NCBI GenBank assembly: GCA_023436825.1
Contig: JAEZHS010000317.1
Coordinates: 1-13,974 of the forward strand
DNA length: 13,974 nucleotides
Origin: Pseudomonadota bacterium
GTDB lineage: Bacteria; Pseudomonadota; Alphaproteobacteria; Reyranellales; Reyranellaceae
Direction of reading: 5' to 3'
The notes under the pieces are model-generated. The model was not told where the DNA came from. It worked only from the letters and a program-made list of their open reading frames with translations, and ran no database searches. Within the stretch, counting starts at the first letter, position 1. Every line of letters begins with the position of its first letter. This document shows positions 6,671 to 12,846 of the stretch, one piece after another. The position numbers were made by a program, and so were the translations under genes.

Positions 6671-7087
6671 ATGCCCGATCCAACGTTGATCGTTTCGTCC
6701 GAGAGCGTCTGCTTCATCATCGTCAAGGCGCGTGAGTTCGATGCCCAGGACGTCGTGACCGATCCCGACTCGGGTTCCAACGCGGCCGACGACAAGATGG
6801 CGTCGGTGCTCGAGGCGCATACCGACGATCTGACGCAGAAGGAGCTCGTGGCCTTCATAAACGCGCTGAGCGACGAGGAGCAGGCCGATCTCGTGGCACT
6901 CCTGTGGCTTGGTCGTGGCGACGGTACCTTGGAAGAATGGAATGACCTGCGCGACGAGGCGCAGCGCCAGCACAACAACCGCACCGCCGCCTATCTGCTG
7001 GGCGAGCCGCTGCTCTCGGATCACCTCGAAGAGGGGCTTTCTCAGTTCGGCTTCTCGTGCGAGGATTTCGAAATCGACCGCCTGTGA
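6671..7087 (+). CDS. DUF3775 domain-containing protein
   Basis: This small acidic protein of 138 residues has no signal peptide or membrane span. The central and C-terminal part (about 55-125) carries the pattern I associate with DUF3775: LSDEEQADLVALLWLGRGD (66-84), an EEW (88-90), then RTAAYLLGEPLLSDHLEEGL (104-123). No biochemical function is known to me for this family. GGAGGG lies just upstream of both GTG 6668 and ATG 6671, and the ATG has the better spacing. The gene lies 69 nt after nadE and 53 nt before the rhodanese gene on the same strand, so co-transcription is possible but not shown. The family assignment is from memory of the motif pattern. Confidence 0.8.
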   Translation: MPDPTLIVSSESVCFIIVKAREFDAQDVVTDPDSGSNAADDKMASVLEAHTDDLTQKELVAFINALSDEEQADLVALLWLGRGDGTLEEWNDLRDEAQRQHNNRTAAYLLGEPLLSDHLEEGLSQFGFSCEDFEIDRL

Positions 7088-7140
7088 CGTCTTTCGCCCG
7101 TCGCGGTCTGTCAGTACAAATAGGCATCGGAGGACGTTCG

Positions 7141-7548
7141 ATGCCACTCAACATCAAGAAGACCGTGAAGCAGATGGTCGCCGAGGCCGACAGCGAGATC
7201 GAGACCATCCCGCTCGCCGAGGTGATGAAGCTGCATGGGCAGCCCGGCGTCACCTTCATCGACATCCGCGATCCGCGCGAGCTGTGGCGTGACGGCACGA
7301 TCCCGGGTGCGATCAACGTGACGCGCGGCATGCTCGAGATGTGGATCGATCCGGAGAGCCCCTACGCCAAGGATTATTTCCAGACCGGCAACAAGTTCAT
7401 CTTCTTCTGCGCCGGGGCCTGGCGCTCGGCGCTGGCGACCAAGACGGCGCAGGACATGGGCCTCACGCCGGTCGCCCATATCGAGGGTGGCTTCGGCGCC
7501 TGGAAGAAGGCCGGAGGCCCTGTCCAGAAGGTCGAGGCCAAGAAGTAG
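7141..7548 (+). CDS. Single-domain rhodanese-like protein
   Basis: This is a 135-residue single rhodanese domain. It shows DIRDPRE at 41-47 (CH2A region), GAINV at 57-61, the active-site loop CAGAWRSA starting at C90, and a C-terminal GGFGAWKKAGGPV. The catalytic cysteine and the arginine of the loop are present, so sulfur transfer (thiosulfate or persulfide to an acceptor) is plausible. The ATG is chosen because GGAGGA (7129-7134) sits 6 nt upstream; an extended reading frame from 7057 lacks such a site. The acyl-CoA ligase gene begins 8 nt after its stop, so the two are almost certainly co-transcribed. The sulfur acceptor is unknown. No signal sequence is seen. Confidence 0.92.
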   Translation: MPLNIKKTVKQMVAEADSEIETIPLAEVMKLHGQPGVTFIDIRDPRELWRDGTIPGAINVTRGMLEMWIDPESPYAKDYFQTGNKFIFFCAGAWRSALATKTAQDMGLTPVAHIEGGFGAWKKAGGPVQKVEAKK

Positions 7549-7556
7549 GGGCAGCG

Positions 7557-9158
7557 ATGAGCCCCGACACCGTCCTGGTGCCGCAGCCTACGCTAGACGA
7601 GTTTCCCGAGTTCGTCTCGCTTCCCGTTCGCATTGCGCGCAACGCCGCGGCCTGGCCGGACAAGCGGGCGGCGATGTGCGAGGACAAGGCACGCACCTGG
7701 CGCGACTTCGACCGGCGCATCAACCGCATCGCCCGCACGCTGGCCGGCATGGGCGTCGGGCGCGGCGACAAGATCGCGATCCTGGCCGCCAACTCGATCG
7801 AGTATCTCGAGACCTTCATGGGCGGCCTGCGGGCAGGCGCCTGCGTCGTGCCGCTTTCGACCATGGCGGCGGCCGATGCACTCGAGAAGATGCGCGACGA
7901 CTGCGACGCCAAGGTGCTGTTCCTGTCGGAGCAGTATCGCAGCCTGGTCGAGCCCTATGATGAGCGCCTCGGCAAGCTGATCGTGGGCGGCCGCATCGCC
8001 TATGATTTCAGGCGCCCGGGTTGGCGCGACTTCGAGGAATGGCTGGAGCGGGCGAGCGACGCGCCGTTCGAGGTGCCGATCGACCGGCTCGACGACTTCA
8101 ACATCATCTACAGCTCCGGCACGACCGGGCTGCCCAAGGGCATCCTGCACAGCCATGTCATGCGCGACATGCTGGCGGTGCGCTTCGGAGCGTTCGAGTA
8201 CGGTCCCGACACCGTCTCTCTCGCCTCGACGCCGCTCTACTCCAACACCACGCTGGTCGCCGTGCTGGCGACGGTCGGTCTCGGCGGCACGACGATCCTG
8301 ATGCCGCGGTCGGACGTCGTGAAGTTCCTGGAGATCGCCCAGCGCGAGCGCGTGACCCACGCGATGCTGGTGCCGGTTCAGTATCAGCGCATCCTGGCGC
8401 ATCCCGACTTCGACAAATACGACCTCGGCGCCTTCAAGGCGAAGCTCTCGACCAGCGCACCGCTGCGCGCCCATATCAAGGCCGATTGCCTGAAGCGCTG
8501 GCCGGGCCACCTGGTTGAGATCTATGGCCTGACCGAGGGCGGGGCGAGCTGCACCCTGGTGGCCGATCTCAATCCCGACAAGCTGCACACCGTGGGCCAG
8601 CCGGGCCTGGGCAGCGAGATCGTCGTCCTCGACGAGCAGGGCAAGGTCCTCCCGCGAGGCGAGGTTGGCGAGCTCGCCGGCCGCGCCCAGCTGATGATGA
8701 AGGGTTACTACAAGCAGCCGGACAAGACGCGTGATCTGTTCTGGTACGACGACAAGGGTCGGCTCTTCTTTAAGTCGGGCGACATGGGCCGCATCGACGA
8801 GGACGGTTTCGTCGTCCTGCTCGATCGCAAGAAGGACATGATCATTTCCGGCGGCTTCAACGTCTATGCCGCCGACATCGAGGTGCTGATGCTGAAGCAT
8901 CCCGACGTGATCGACGTGGCGGTGATCGGCATCCCGAGCGAGCAGTGGGGCGAATCGCCGATGGCGCTCTGCGTGCGGCGGGCCGGCGCCACGGCGTCGG
9001 AGGACGAGATCCGCGACTGGGCCAACGGGCAGCTCAGCAAGACCCAGCGCCTTGTGGCGGTGGAGTTCCGCGATTCGCTGCCGCGCAGCACCATCGGCAA
9101 GATCATGAAACGTGAATTGCGCGAGCCCTACTGGGCCGGCCGTGCGGCGAAGATTTGA
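7557..9158 (+). CDS. AMP-dependent acyl-CoA synthetase/ligase
   Basis: The 533-residue adenylate-forming enzyme would activate a carboxylic acid with ATP to an acyl-AMP and then form the CoA thioester. The large N-domain carries the P-loop-like YSSGTTGLPKG (185-195) and YGLTEGG (323-329). The hinge and C-domain carry GDMGRIDEDGF (408-418), DRKKDMIISGGFNVY (423-437) and the catalytic lysine in STIGKIMKREL (K515). The length is normal for the family. The start ATG follows the rhodanese stop by 8 nt, with a modest AGGGG upstream. The closest broad groups are fatty-acid, 4-coumarate and benzoate-type ligases; substrate cannot be read from sequence. Stop and next start are 7 nt apart, so the rhodanese, ligase and DUF3237 genes form a tight unit. 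Confidence 0.93.
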   Translation: MSPDTVLVPQPTLDEFPEFVSLPVRIARNAAAWPDKRAAMCEDKARTWRDFDRRINRIARTLAGMGVGRGDKIAILAANSIEYLETFMGGLRAGACVVPLSTMAAADALEKMRDDCDAKVLFLSEQYRSLVEPYDERLGKLIVGGRIAYDFRRPGWRDFEEWLERASDAPFEVPIDRLDDFNIIYSSGTTGLPKGILHSHVMRDMLAVRFGAFEYGPDTVSLASTPLYSNTTLVAVLATVGLGGTTILMPRSDVVKFLEIAQRERVTHAMLVPVQYQRILAHPDFDKYDLGAFKAKLSTSAPLRAHIKADCLKRWPGHLVEIYGLTEGGASCTLVADLNPDKLHTVGQPGLGSEIVVLDEQGKVLPRGEVGELAGRAQLMMKGYYKQPDKTRDLFWYDDKGRLFFKSGDMGRIDEDGFVVLLDRKKDMIISGGFNVYAADIEVLMLKHPDVIDVAVIGIPSEQWGESPMALCVRRAGATASEDEIRDWANGQLSKTQRLVAVEFRDSLPRSTIGKIMKRELREPYWAGRAAKI

Positions 9159-9165
9159 GGCGACC

Positions 9166-9636
9166 ATGAGCGAACCGACACTGCGTACGTCCCATCTGTT
9201 CACGCTGAGCCTGACCGTCGATCAGAACATGACCGATGTCGGCGAGACGCCCTACGGCCGCCGCCGCATCGCCACCGTGACCGGCGGGACGTTCGAGGGC
9301 GAGGAACTCAGGGGAACTGTCCTGCCGTCGCCGGGCGGCGACTGGCTGTTGCTGCGCCGCGACGGCATCCTGCAGCTCGATGTGCGGATCACCCTCAAGA
9401 CCGACGACGGCCATCACATCTACATGAGCTATCGCGGCATGCGGCACGGGCCGGCCTGGGTGATCGAGCAGCTCAACAACGGCGAGAAGGTCGATCCGAG
9501 CCAGTACTATTTCCGCAGCACGCCGTGGTTCGAGACCGCGTCCGAGAAATACCGCTTCCTGAACCGCATTGTCTGCGTCGCCACCGGCCGGCGCGATCCG
9601 ACCGGCCCGGTCTACGAGGTCTTCCAGGTGTTGTAG
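9166..9636 (+). CDS. DUF3237 domain-containing protein
   Basis: The 156-residue protein matches DUF3237 from end to end: PYGRRRIATVTGGTFEGEEL (29-48), GTVLPSPGGDWLLLRRDG (50-67), LDVRITLKTDDGHHIYMSYRG (71-91) and the YYFRSTPWFETASEKYRFLN region (114-133). The family is predicted to be a small beta-barrel, often sits near acyl-CoA or aromatic catabolism genes, and has no settled activity. The ATG is preceded by GAGG, which overlaps the TGA of the ligase gene, indicating translational coupling. No signal peptide or membrane helix is visible. It is the last gene of the plus-strand run and faces a large palindromic repeat. Confidence 0.85.
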   Translation: MSEPTLRTSHLFTLSLTVDQNMTDVGETPYGRRRIATVTGGTFEGEELRGTVLPSPGGDWLLLRRDGILQLDVRITLKTDDGHHIYMSYRGMRHGPAWVIEQLNNGEKVDPSQYYFRSTPWFETASEKYRFLNRIVCVATGRRDPTGPVYEVFQVL

Positions 9637-9659
9637 ATCCTGATCCGCCTCCTCGTGTT

Positions 9660-9753
9660 CCTCTCCCCCTTGGGGGAAAGGCTAGGTGAGGGGGCAACAC
9701 GAAGATCGTCTCCTGCATCACCCCTCACCCAACCTCTCCCCCAAGGCGAGAGG
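9660..9753. repeat. Imperfect long palindromic intergenic repeat (CCCTCACCC type)
   Basis: The left arm (9660-9693) and right arm (9721-9753) are complementary over about 33 bp with a few mismatches and one indel. Each arm is itself partly self-complementary (CTCCCCC/GGGGGA and the like). The motif of CCTCTCCCC, TTGGGGG and GGTGAGGGG is a very common interspersed intergenic element in alphaproteobacterial genomes (recalled knowledge). Here it lies between two convergent genes, DUF3237 and the alpha/beta hydrolase, where it could end transcription from both sides. There is no T-run. Confidence 0.75.
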
Positions 9754-9766
9754 AGCATGAGATTGC

Positions 9767-10621
9767 TCAGGCAATCTTCGCCAGCACCGGCAGGATGTAT
9801 TCGCGGAACTTCGCCGGATGTTCGCTCATCGGGAAGTGGCCGACATGATTCATGATCTGCACCTCGACCCCCGGGATCTGCGCCGCCGTCCTCAGCGTGT
9901 CTTCCGACGTGCAGGAGAAATCGTACTCGCCGGTGAGCAGGTAGAGCGGACAGACCCTGGTGTCGATCGTCTTGACCTTTTCGCGCAGGTCGCCGTCGAC
10001 GCGGTAGAAATAGAGGTCGCCTTTGAACACGCCGGGGCCGCCCTGCATGTACATCCACAGCGTCTCGTGGCGGCTTACCGAGGGGCTTTGCGGTGCGATC
10101 AGGCCGGAGACCAGCGCGGCGCAGACCTCGCCGCCGTGGACGTCCGGCCGGTGCAGCCAGGCCGTGTCGTACCAGGGCTGCTGGAAGTCGGCGGCCTCGA
10201 GCGCGATCAGGGCGCGGAACTCCTGGGCGTGGGCGATCGCGAGGTTGAGTACGATGCGTCCGCCGATCGAGCAGCCCATGACCACGGGCTTGTCGAGTTC
10301 CATGGCCCGGCAGAAGGCGCGGATGGCGGCGGTATAGGACGCCGTCGTCAATCGATACTCGGTCTTTTCCCAACCGTCGGGCGGCGTCGACTTGCCGTGC
10401 CACGGCATGTCGAAGGCGAGCACGCGAAAGCGCGAGGTGACCTCGGGATCGGCGAGCAGGTGCCGGTACTGGCGGTTGTCGGCCCCCGCCGTGTGCAGGC
10501 AAACCAGCGGAATGCCGTTCCCGTCCTTCGGGCCCGCCTCCTCGAAATAGATGCGGTGATCGACGCCGTCGATCTCGAGCCGGACATAGCGGCCGATCAT
10601 GGGGTCGAGCTTGGGCGCCAT
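9767..10621 (-). CDS. Alpha/beta hydrolase fold protein
   Basis: The 284-residue enzyme has a complete alpha/beta-hydrolase triad: nucleophile S118 in GCSIGG (116-121), acid D234 in GEYDFS, and H262 in HVGHFP. LHTAG (42-46) is the oxyanion-hole strand and FDMPWHGKS (70-78) the usual following loop. The C-terminal MSEHPAKFREYI (265-276) is typical of the carboxylesterase/meta-cleavage-product hydrolase branch. Substrate is unknown; an ester, lactone or thioester related to the upstream CoA genes is a guess. The start lies only 2 nt after the stop of the SCP2-like gene, with a weak GAAGAG upstream, so coupling is likely. The 3' end is odd: AGATTGC and GCAATCT (9760-9777) form a 7-bp hairpin whose loop contains the stop codon. 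Confidence 0.9.
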   Translation of the reverse strand: MAPKLDPMIGRYVRLEIDGVDHRIYFEEAGPKDGNGIPLVCLHTAGADNRQYRHLLADPEVTSRFRVLAFDMPWHGKSTPPDGWEKTEYRLTTASYTAAIRAFCRAMELDKPVVMGCSIGGRIVLNLAIAHAQEFRALIALEAADFQQPWYDTAWLHRPDVHGGEVCAALVSGLIAPQSPSVSRHETLWMYMQGGPGVFKGDLYFYRVDGDLREKVKTIDTRVCPLYLLTGEYDFSCTSEDTLRTAAQIPGVEVQIMNHVGHFPMSEHPAKFREYILPVLAKIA

Positions 10622-10623
10622 GG

Positions 10624-11007
10624 TCAGCTCTTCGACGCCAGGCGGCGCGGCAGGGCGAGCAGGTCCTTGAAGAACTGCAGGTTCTGCAGCAGCGGCCGGA
10701 AGTCGCCTTCCATCGAGGCGGCGCCGCGCTTGGTCAAGGCGAAGAGGTCATGCCAGCCGGGGGCGGGCATCGCCTGCCAATGCTGCGTCCACGCCTCGTC
10801 GTCGGCGCGGATGGTGAAGGCGGAGGAGCGCATCAGCCGCATGCCGCGCTCGAAGGCGGCCAATGCGCCGTTCTCGAGGCCGAGGAAGAACGGTTGGTCG
10901 CCGATGTCGACGCGGCAATCGACCGTCACCCAGCGGCCGCGGCGCTGGAGGTCGGCGTCGCCCGCGAGCAGGTCGGGCAGTCGGGCGAAACGATCGGCGG
11001 GAGTCAT
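10624..11007 (-). CDS. Small SCP2-like (sterol-carrier-type) hypothetical protein
   Basis: The 127-residue product resembles a lone SCP2-type lipid-binding domain in its pattern: GRWVTVDCRVDIGDQPFFLGLENG (24-47), a middle FTIRADDEAWTQHW (65-78), PAPGWHDLFAL (82-92), and a C-terminal MEGDFRPLLQNLQFFKDLL (99-117). In such domains that last helix follows a conserved GD. No catalytic motif is visible. The similarity is by pattern only, so a plain hypothetical label is the fallback. ATG 11007 is chosen over the open frame extending to 11124, because the extension is Arg/Cys-rich and unlike a protein start. The Shine-Dalgarno is weak (GCGGGA). The gene sits 2 nt before the hydrolase start, so the two would work together or at least be expressed together. 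Confidence 0.65.
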   Translation of the reverse strand: MTPADRFARLPDLLAGDADLQRRGRWVTVDCRVDIGDQPFFLGLENGALAAFERGMRLMRSSAFTIRADDEAWTQHWQAMPAPGWHDLFALTKRGAASMEGDFRPLLQNLQFFKDLLALPRRLASKS

Positions 11008-11050
11008 TCCCGCAAAATGTACTCGATCGTCAATCCGTCGGAAGCCTTGA

Positions 11051-11119
11051 AACGGTTTGACCCAGCGGCGGCAACTGGAACGGTTACATTTGATCCCCTG
11101 TGCGCCGGTGCTGCGGCGC
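11051..11119. promoter_or_regulatory. Spacer between CoA-transferase and SCP2-like genes: paired AACGGTT sites and a GC hairpin
   Basis: The 123-bp spacer (11008-11130) contains AACGGTT at 11051-11057 and again at 11079-11085, 28 bp apart; each is a near-palindrome around a central base. It also contains a 6-bp hairpin, GCGCCG (11102-11107) with CGGCGC (11114-11119), placed 11 nt after the CoA-transferase stop on the minus strand. The hairpin has no T-run. Together these suggest that a transcript may end or be processed here and that the SCP2-like/hydrolase pair has its own promoter. No convincing -35/-10 pair was found. Confidence 0.3.
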
Positions 11120-11130
11120 GCCACCCCCGG

Positions 11131-12315
11131 CTAGACCACCCGCTCGGCGCGCAGCTTGGCGATGGCGGCGGCCTCGTAACCAAGCTCCTTCAGGATCTGG
11201 TCGGTGTGCTCGCCGAGCTTGGGCGCCCGGCTGCGGATGCTGAGCGGGGTGCGCGAGAGCATCACCGGCTCCTGCAGGACAGGGGCAGGCTTGGCCATGC
11301 CCGGGTAGTCCATGTGATGGAAGAACCCGGCTTCCTTGACGTGCGGATCGTCGAGCGCCTGTTGGGGGGCATAGACCGGGCCGGCGGGAATGCGGTTGGC
11401 TTCGAGCTCAGTGAGCGCTTCCTGGACGGTCCGGCCGTCGCACCACTTCTGCATGATCGCCGACAGCGCCTCGCCGTTGTCGCCGCGCGCGAGGTCGTCC
11501 TTGAAGCGCGGGTCCTTGGCGAGGCCTTCGTCGCCCATCAGCTTGCACCAGCGCACGAACAGCGGCTGGCCGATGGTCATGGCGTAGATCCAGCCGTCCT
11601 TGCACTTGTAGGTGTCCGAGGGGCCGGCCGTGAAGCCGCGGTTGAGCGTGGCGATGCGGTTGAGCTGCAGCGCCGCCTGCTCGATGAGATGGCTGTTGGT
11701 GATGTTGATCGCAGTGCGCAGGAGCGCCGTCTCGACCTTCTGGCCCTTGCCGCTCTTGGCGCGATCCATCAGGGCCGCCAGCACGCCCACGGTGCTGAGC
11801 AGGGCGGAGCTGAAATCGACGAACGGTGCGTTGGCGCGCGTCGGCACCTTGCCGTCGCCCGACAGGTACATGGCGCCCGACATGGCCTGGCCGATCGTGT
11901 CGAAGCCGACGCGCGTGGCGTAGGGGCCCTCCGAGCCGAAGGTCGAGTTGGTGGCGAGGATGATGCGCGGGTTGATCGCCGAGATGGTGTCGTAGTCGAT
12001 GCCCATGCGCTTGAGGTCCTCGTAGGGCAGGTTGGCGATGACCACGTCGGACACCGCCACCAGCTTCCTGACGATCTCCTGGCCGGCCGGCTTCATGGGA
12101 TTGAGCGTGAGACCGAGCTTGTTGCGCCCCATCTGGAGGAACATGGCGCCTTCGCCGCCCTCGGCGACCGGCGTCACCCAGCGGTCCTCGCTGCCTTCCA
12201 GCTTCTCGATGCGGATCACCTCGGCACCGAGGTCGCCCAGCATGGTGCCGCAGAACGGCCCCGCGATGTACCGGCCAAAATCGAGAACGCGAATCCCTTC
12301 AAGAACCCCAGCCAT
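11131..12315 (-). CDS. CaiB/BaiF-type class III CoA-transferase
   Basis: The 394-residue enzyme matches the class III CoA-transferase family, which moves CoA from one acyl-CoA (often succinyl- or acetyl-CoA) to a free carboxylic acid. Visible signatures are VLDFGRYIAGPFCGTMLGDLGA (10-31), VIRIEK (33-38), GRNK (63-66), SGxGxxGP-like GSEGPYATRVGFDTIGQAMSG (127-147), and the catalytic aspartate D167 in FVDFSSALL. The C-terminal IPAGPVYAPQQALDDPHVKE segment is typical of the family. The length is normal. The ATG has GGGAGG 10 nt upstream. The gene is separated from the cupin gene by 183 bp of structured DNA, unlike the tight spacing upstream, so it may have its own control. Mammalian SUGCT, which activates 3-hydroxy-3-methylglutarate and glutarate, belongs to the same family. 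That fits the neighbouring lyase-like gene but does not prove the substrate. Confidence 0.92.
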   Translation of the reverse strand: MAGVLEGIRVLDFGRYIAGPFCGTMLGDLGAEVIRIEKLEGSEDRWVTPVAEGGEGAMFLQMGRNKLGLTLNPMKPAGQEIVRKLVAVSDVVIANLPYEDLKRMGIDYDTISAINPRIILATNSTFGSEGPYATRVGFDTIGQAMSGAMYLSGDGKVPTRANAPFVDFSSALLSTVGVLAALMDRAKSGKGQKVETALLRTAINITNSHLIEQAALQLNRIATLNRGFTAGPSDTYKCKDGWIYAMTIGQPLFVRWCKLMGDEGLAKDPRFKDDLARGDNGEALSAIMQKWCDGRTVQEALTELEANRIPAGPVYAPQQALDDPHVKEAGFFHHMDYPGMAKPAPVLQEPVMLSRTPLSIRSRAPKLGEHTDQILKELGYEAAAIAKLRAERVV

Positions 12316-12376
12316 GAACGCCAGCCTCCCAGAGTCGTCAGGCCGCGCGAACGCGGCTTCGCCGAATCAATATCAG

Positions 12377-12407
12377 AGCCGGCGGCACTGTTGGAACAGC
12401 GCCGGCT
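12377..12407. repeat. GC-rich bulged hairpin upstream of the CoA-transferase gene
   Basis: AGCCGGCG (12377-12384) pairs with CGCCGGCT (12400-12407), then after a 3-nt bulge CTGTT (12388-12392) pairs with AACAG (12395-12399) around a GG turn. It lies in the 183-bp spacer between the cupin and CoA-transferase genes. In the minus-strand transcript it would form a stable leader or terminator-like structure about 60 nt before the CoA-transferase start. No T-run follows. Confidence 0.5.
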
Positions 12408-12465
12408 TGGCCGAAGACCGGATCCAGCCCGGCCTTCTGCAGTGCGGCGGCGCGGCATGCGCCAA

Positions 12466-12489
12466 GGCACATTCCGTACGGAATGTGCC
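12466..12489. promoter_or_regulatory. Perfect 24-bp palindrome, candidate operator or RNA hairpin
   Basis: The half-site GGCACATTCC (12466-12475) is followed by GTAC and its exact reverse complement GGAATGTGCC (12480-12489), with no mismatch in 24 bp. It starts 9 nt past the cupin stop and lies about 150 bp before the CoA-transferase start. A TTCC-GTAC-GGAA core is the style of site bound by TetR-family dimers (inference). As RNA it would form a 10-bp stem with a GUAC loop, which could instead stabilise or end the upstream mRNA. No regulator gene is in the window. Confidence 0.6.
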
Positions 12490-12498
12490 CGGCCGGCT

Positions 12499-12846
12499 TC
12501 AATCGAAGAAGGTGTTGGGCTTCAGGAAGAAAGCCAGCATCAGGCAGCCTTCGTCGGTCCATGCATCGTGACGGCTGCCGGCGCGGCGCCACACATAGTT
12601 GCCGGCGCGGCAAACGCCCATGTGGTCGGCGAACGAACCTTCGAGGACGAAGGTCTGCTCGATCGCAACATGTTCGTGATGCGGAAGGCGGGCGCCGGGC
12701 GCCCAGCGCATCAGCACGGTCGACATGCCGGTCGCCGGATTCTCCATCAGGGTCTTGGCCTCGACACCGGGAAAGCGCGTCGGCTTCCAGGGGATGGAGG
12801 GAACGTCGACGTAGGTCGAATCGGGAACGAAGGTTTCGGCGTTCAC
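12499..12846 (-). CDS. Small cupin-domain protein
   Basis: This is a 115-residue single cupin barrel. The first cupin motif is seen as GARLPHHEHVAIEQTFVLEG (51-70), with candidate metal ligands H57, H59 and E63; the second runs from AGNYVWRRAGSRHDAW (81-96), with H93. The start is GTG at 12846: its last two bases are the first two of the upstream lyase TGA (GTGA overlap), and GAGGG lies 7 nt before it. A longer frame reaching 12993 overlaps the lyase gene and is Arg-rich, so it was not used. Cupins of this size include isomerases, dioxygenases and ligand sensors, and the sequence does not decide between them. Strict coupling to the lyase suggests that it works on the same substrate or modulates the pathway. 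Confidence 0.85.
   Translation of the reverse strand: MNAETFVPDSTYVDVPSIPWKPTRFPGVEAKTLMENPATGMSTVLMRWAPGARLPHHEHVAIEQTFVLEGSFADHMGVCRAGNYVWRRAGSRHDAWTDEGCLMLAFFLKPNTFFD

Noticed and set aside
5249..7147. 632-codon open frame on the minus strand
   Set aside because: It is antisense to nadE and the DUF3775 gene, both with clear family motifs; the predicted product has no domain pattern.
7593..9203. 536-codon open frame on the minus strand
   Set aside because: It is the antisense shadow of the acyl-CoA ligase gene.
11008..11124. N-terminal extension of the SCP2-like protein
   Set aside because: The extra 39 residues are Arg/Cys-rich with no domain match, and the spacer has regulatory-looking repeats.
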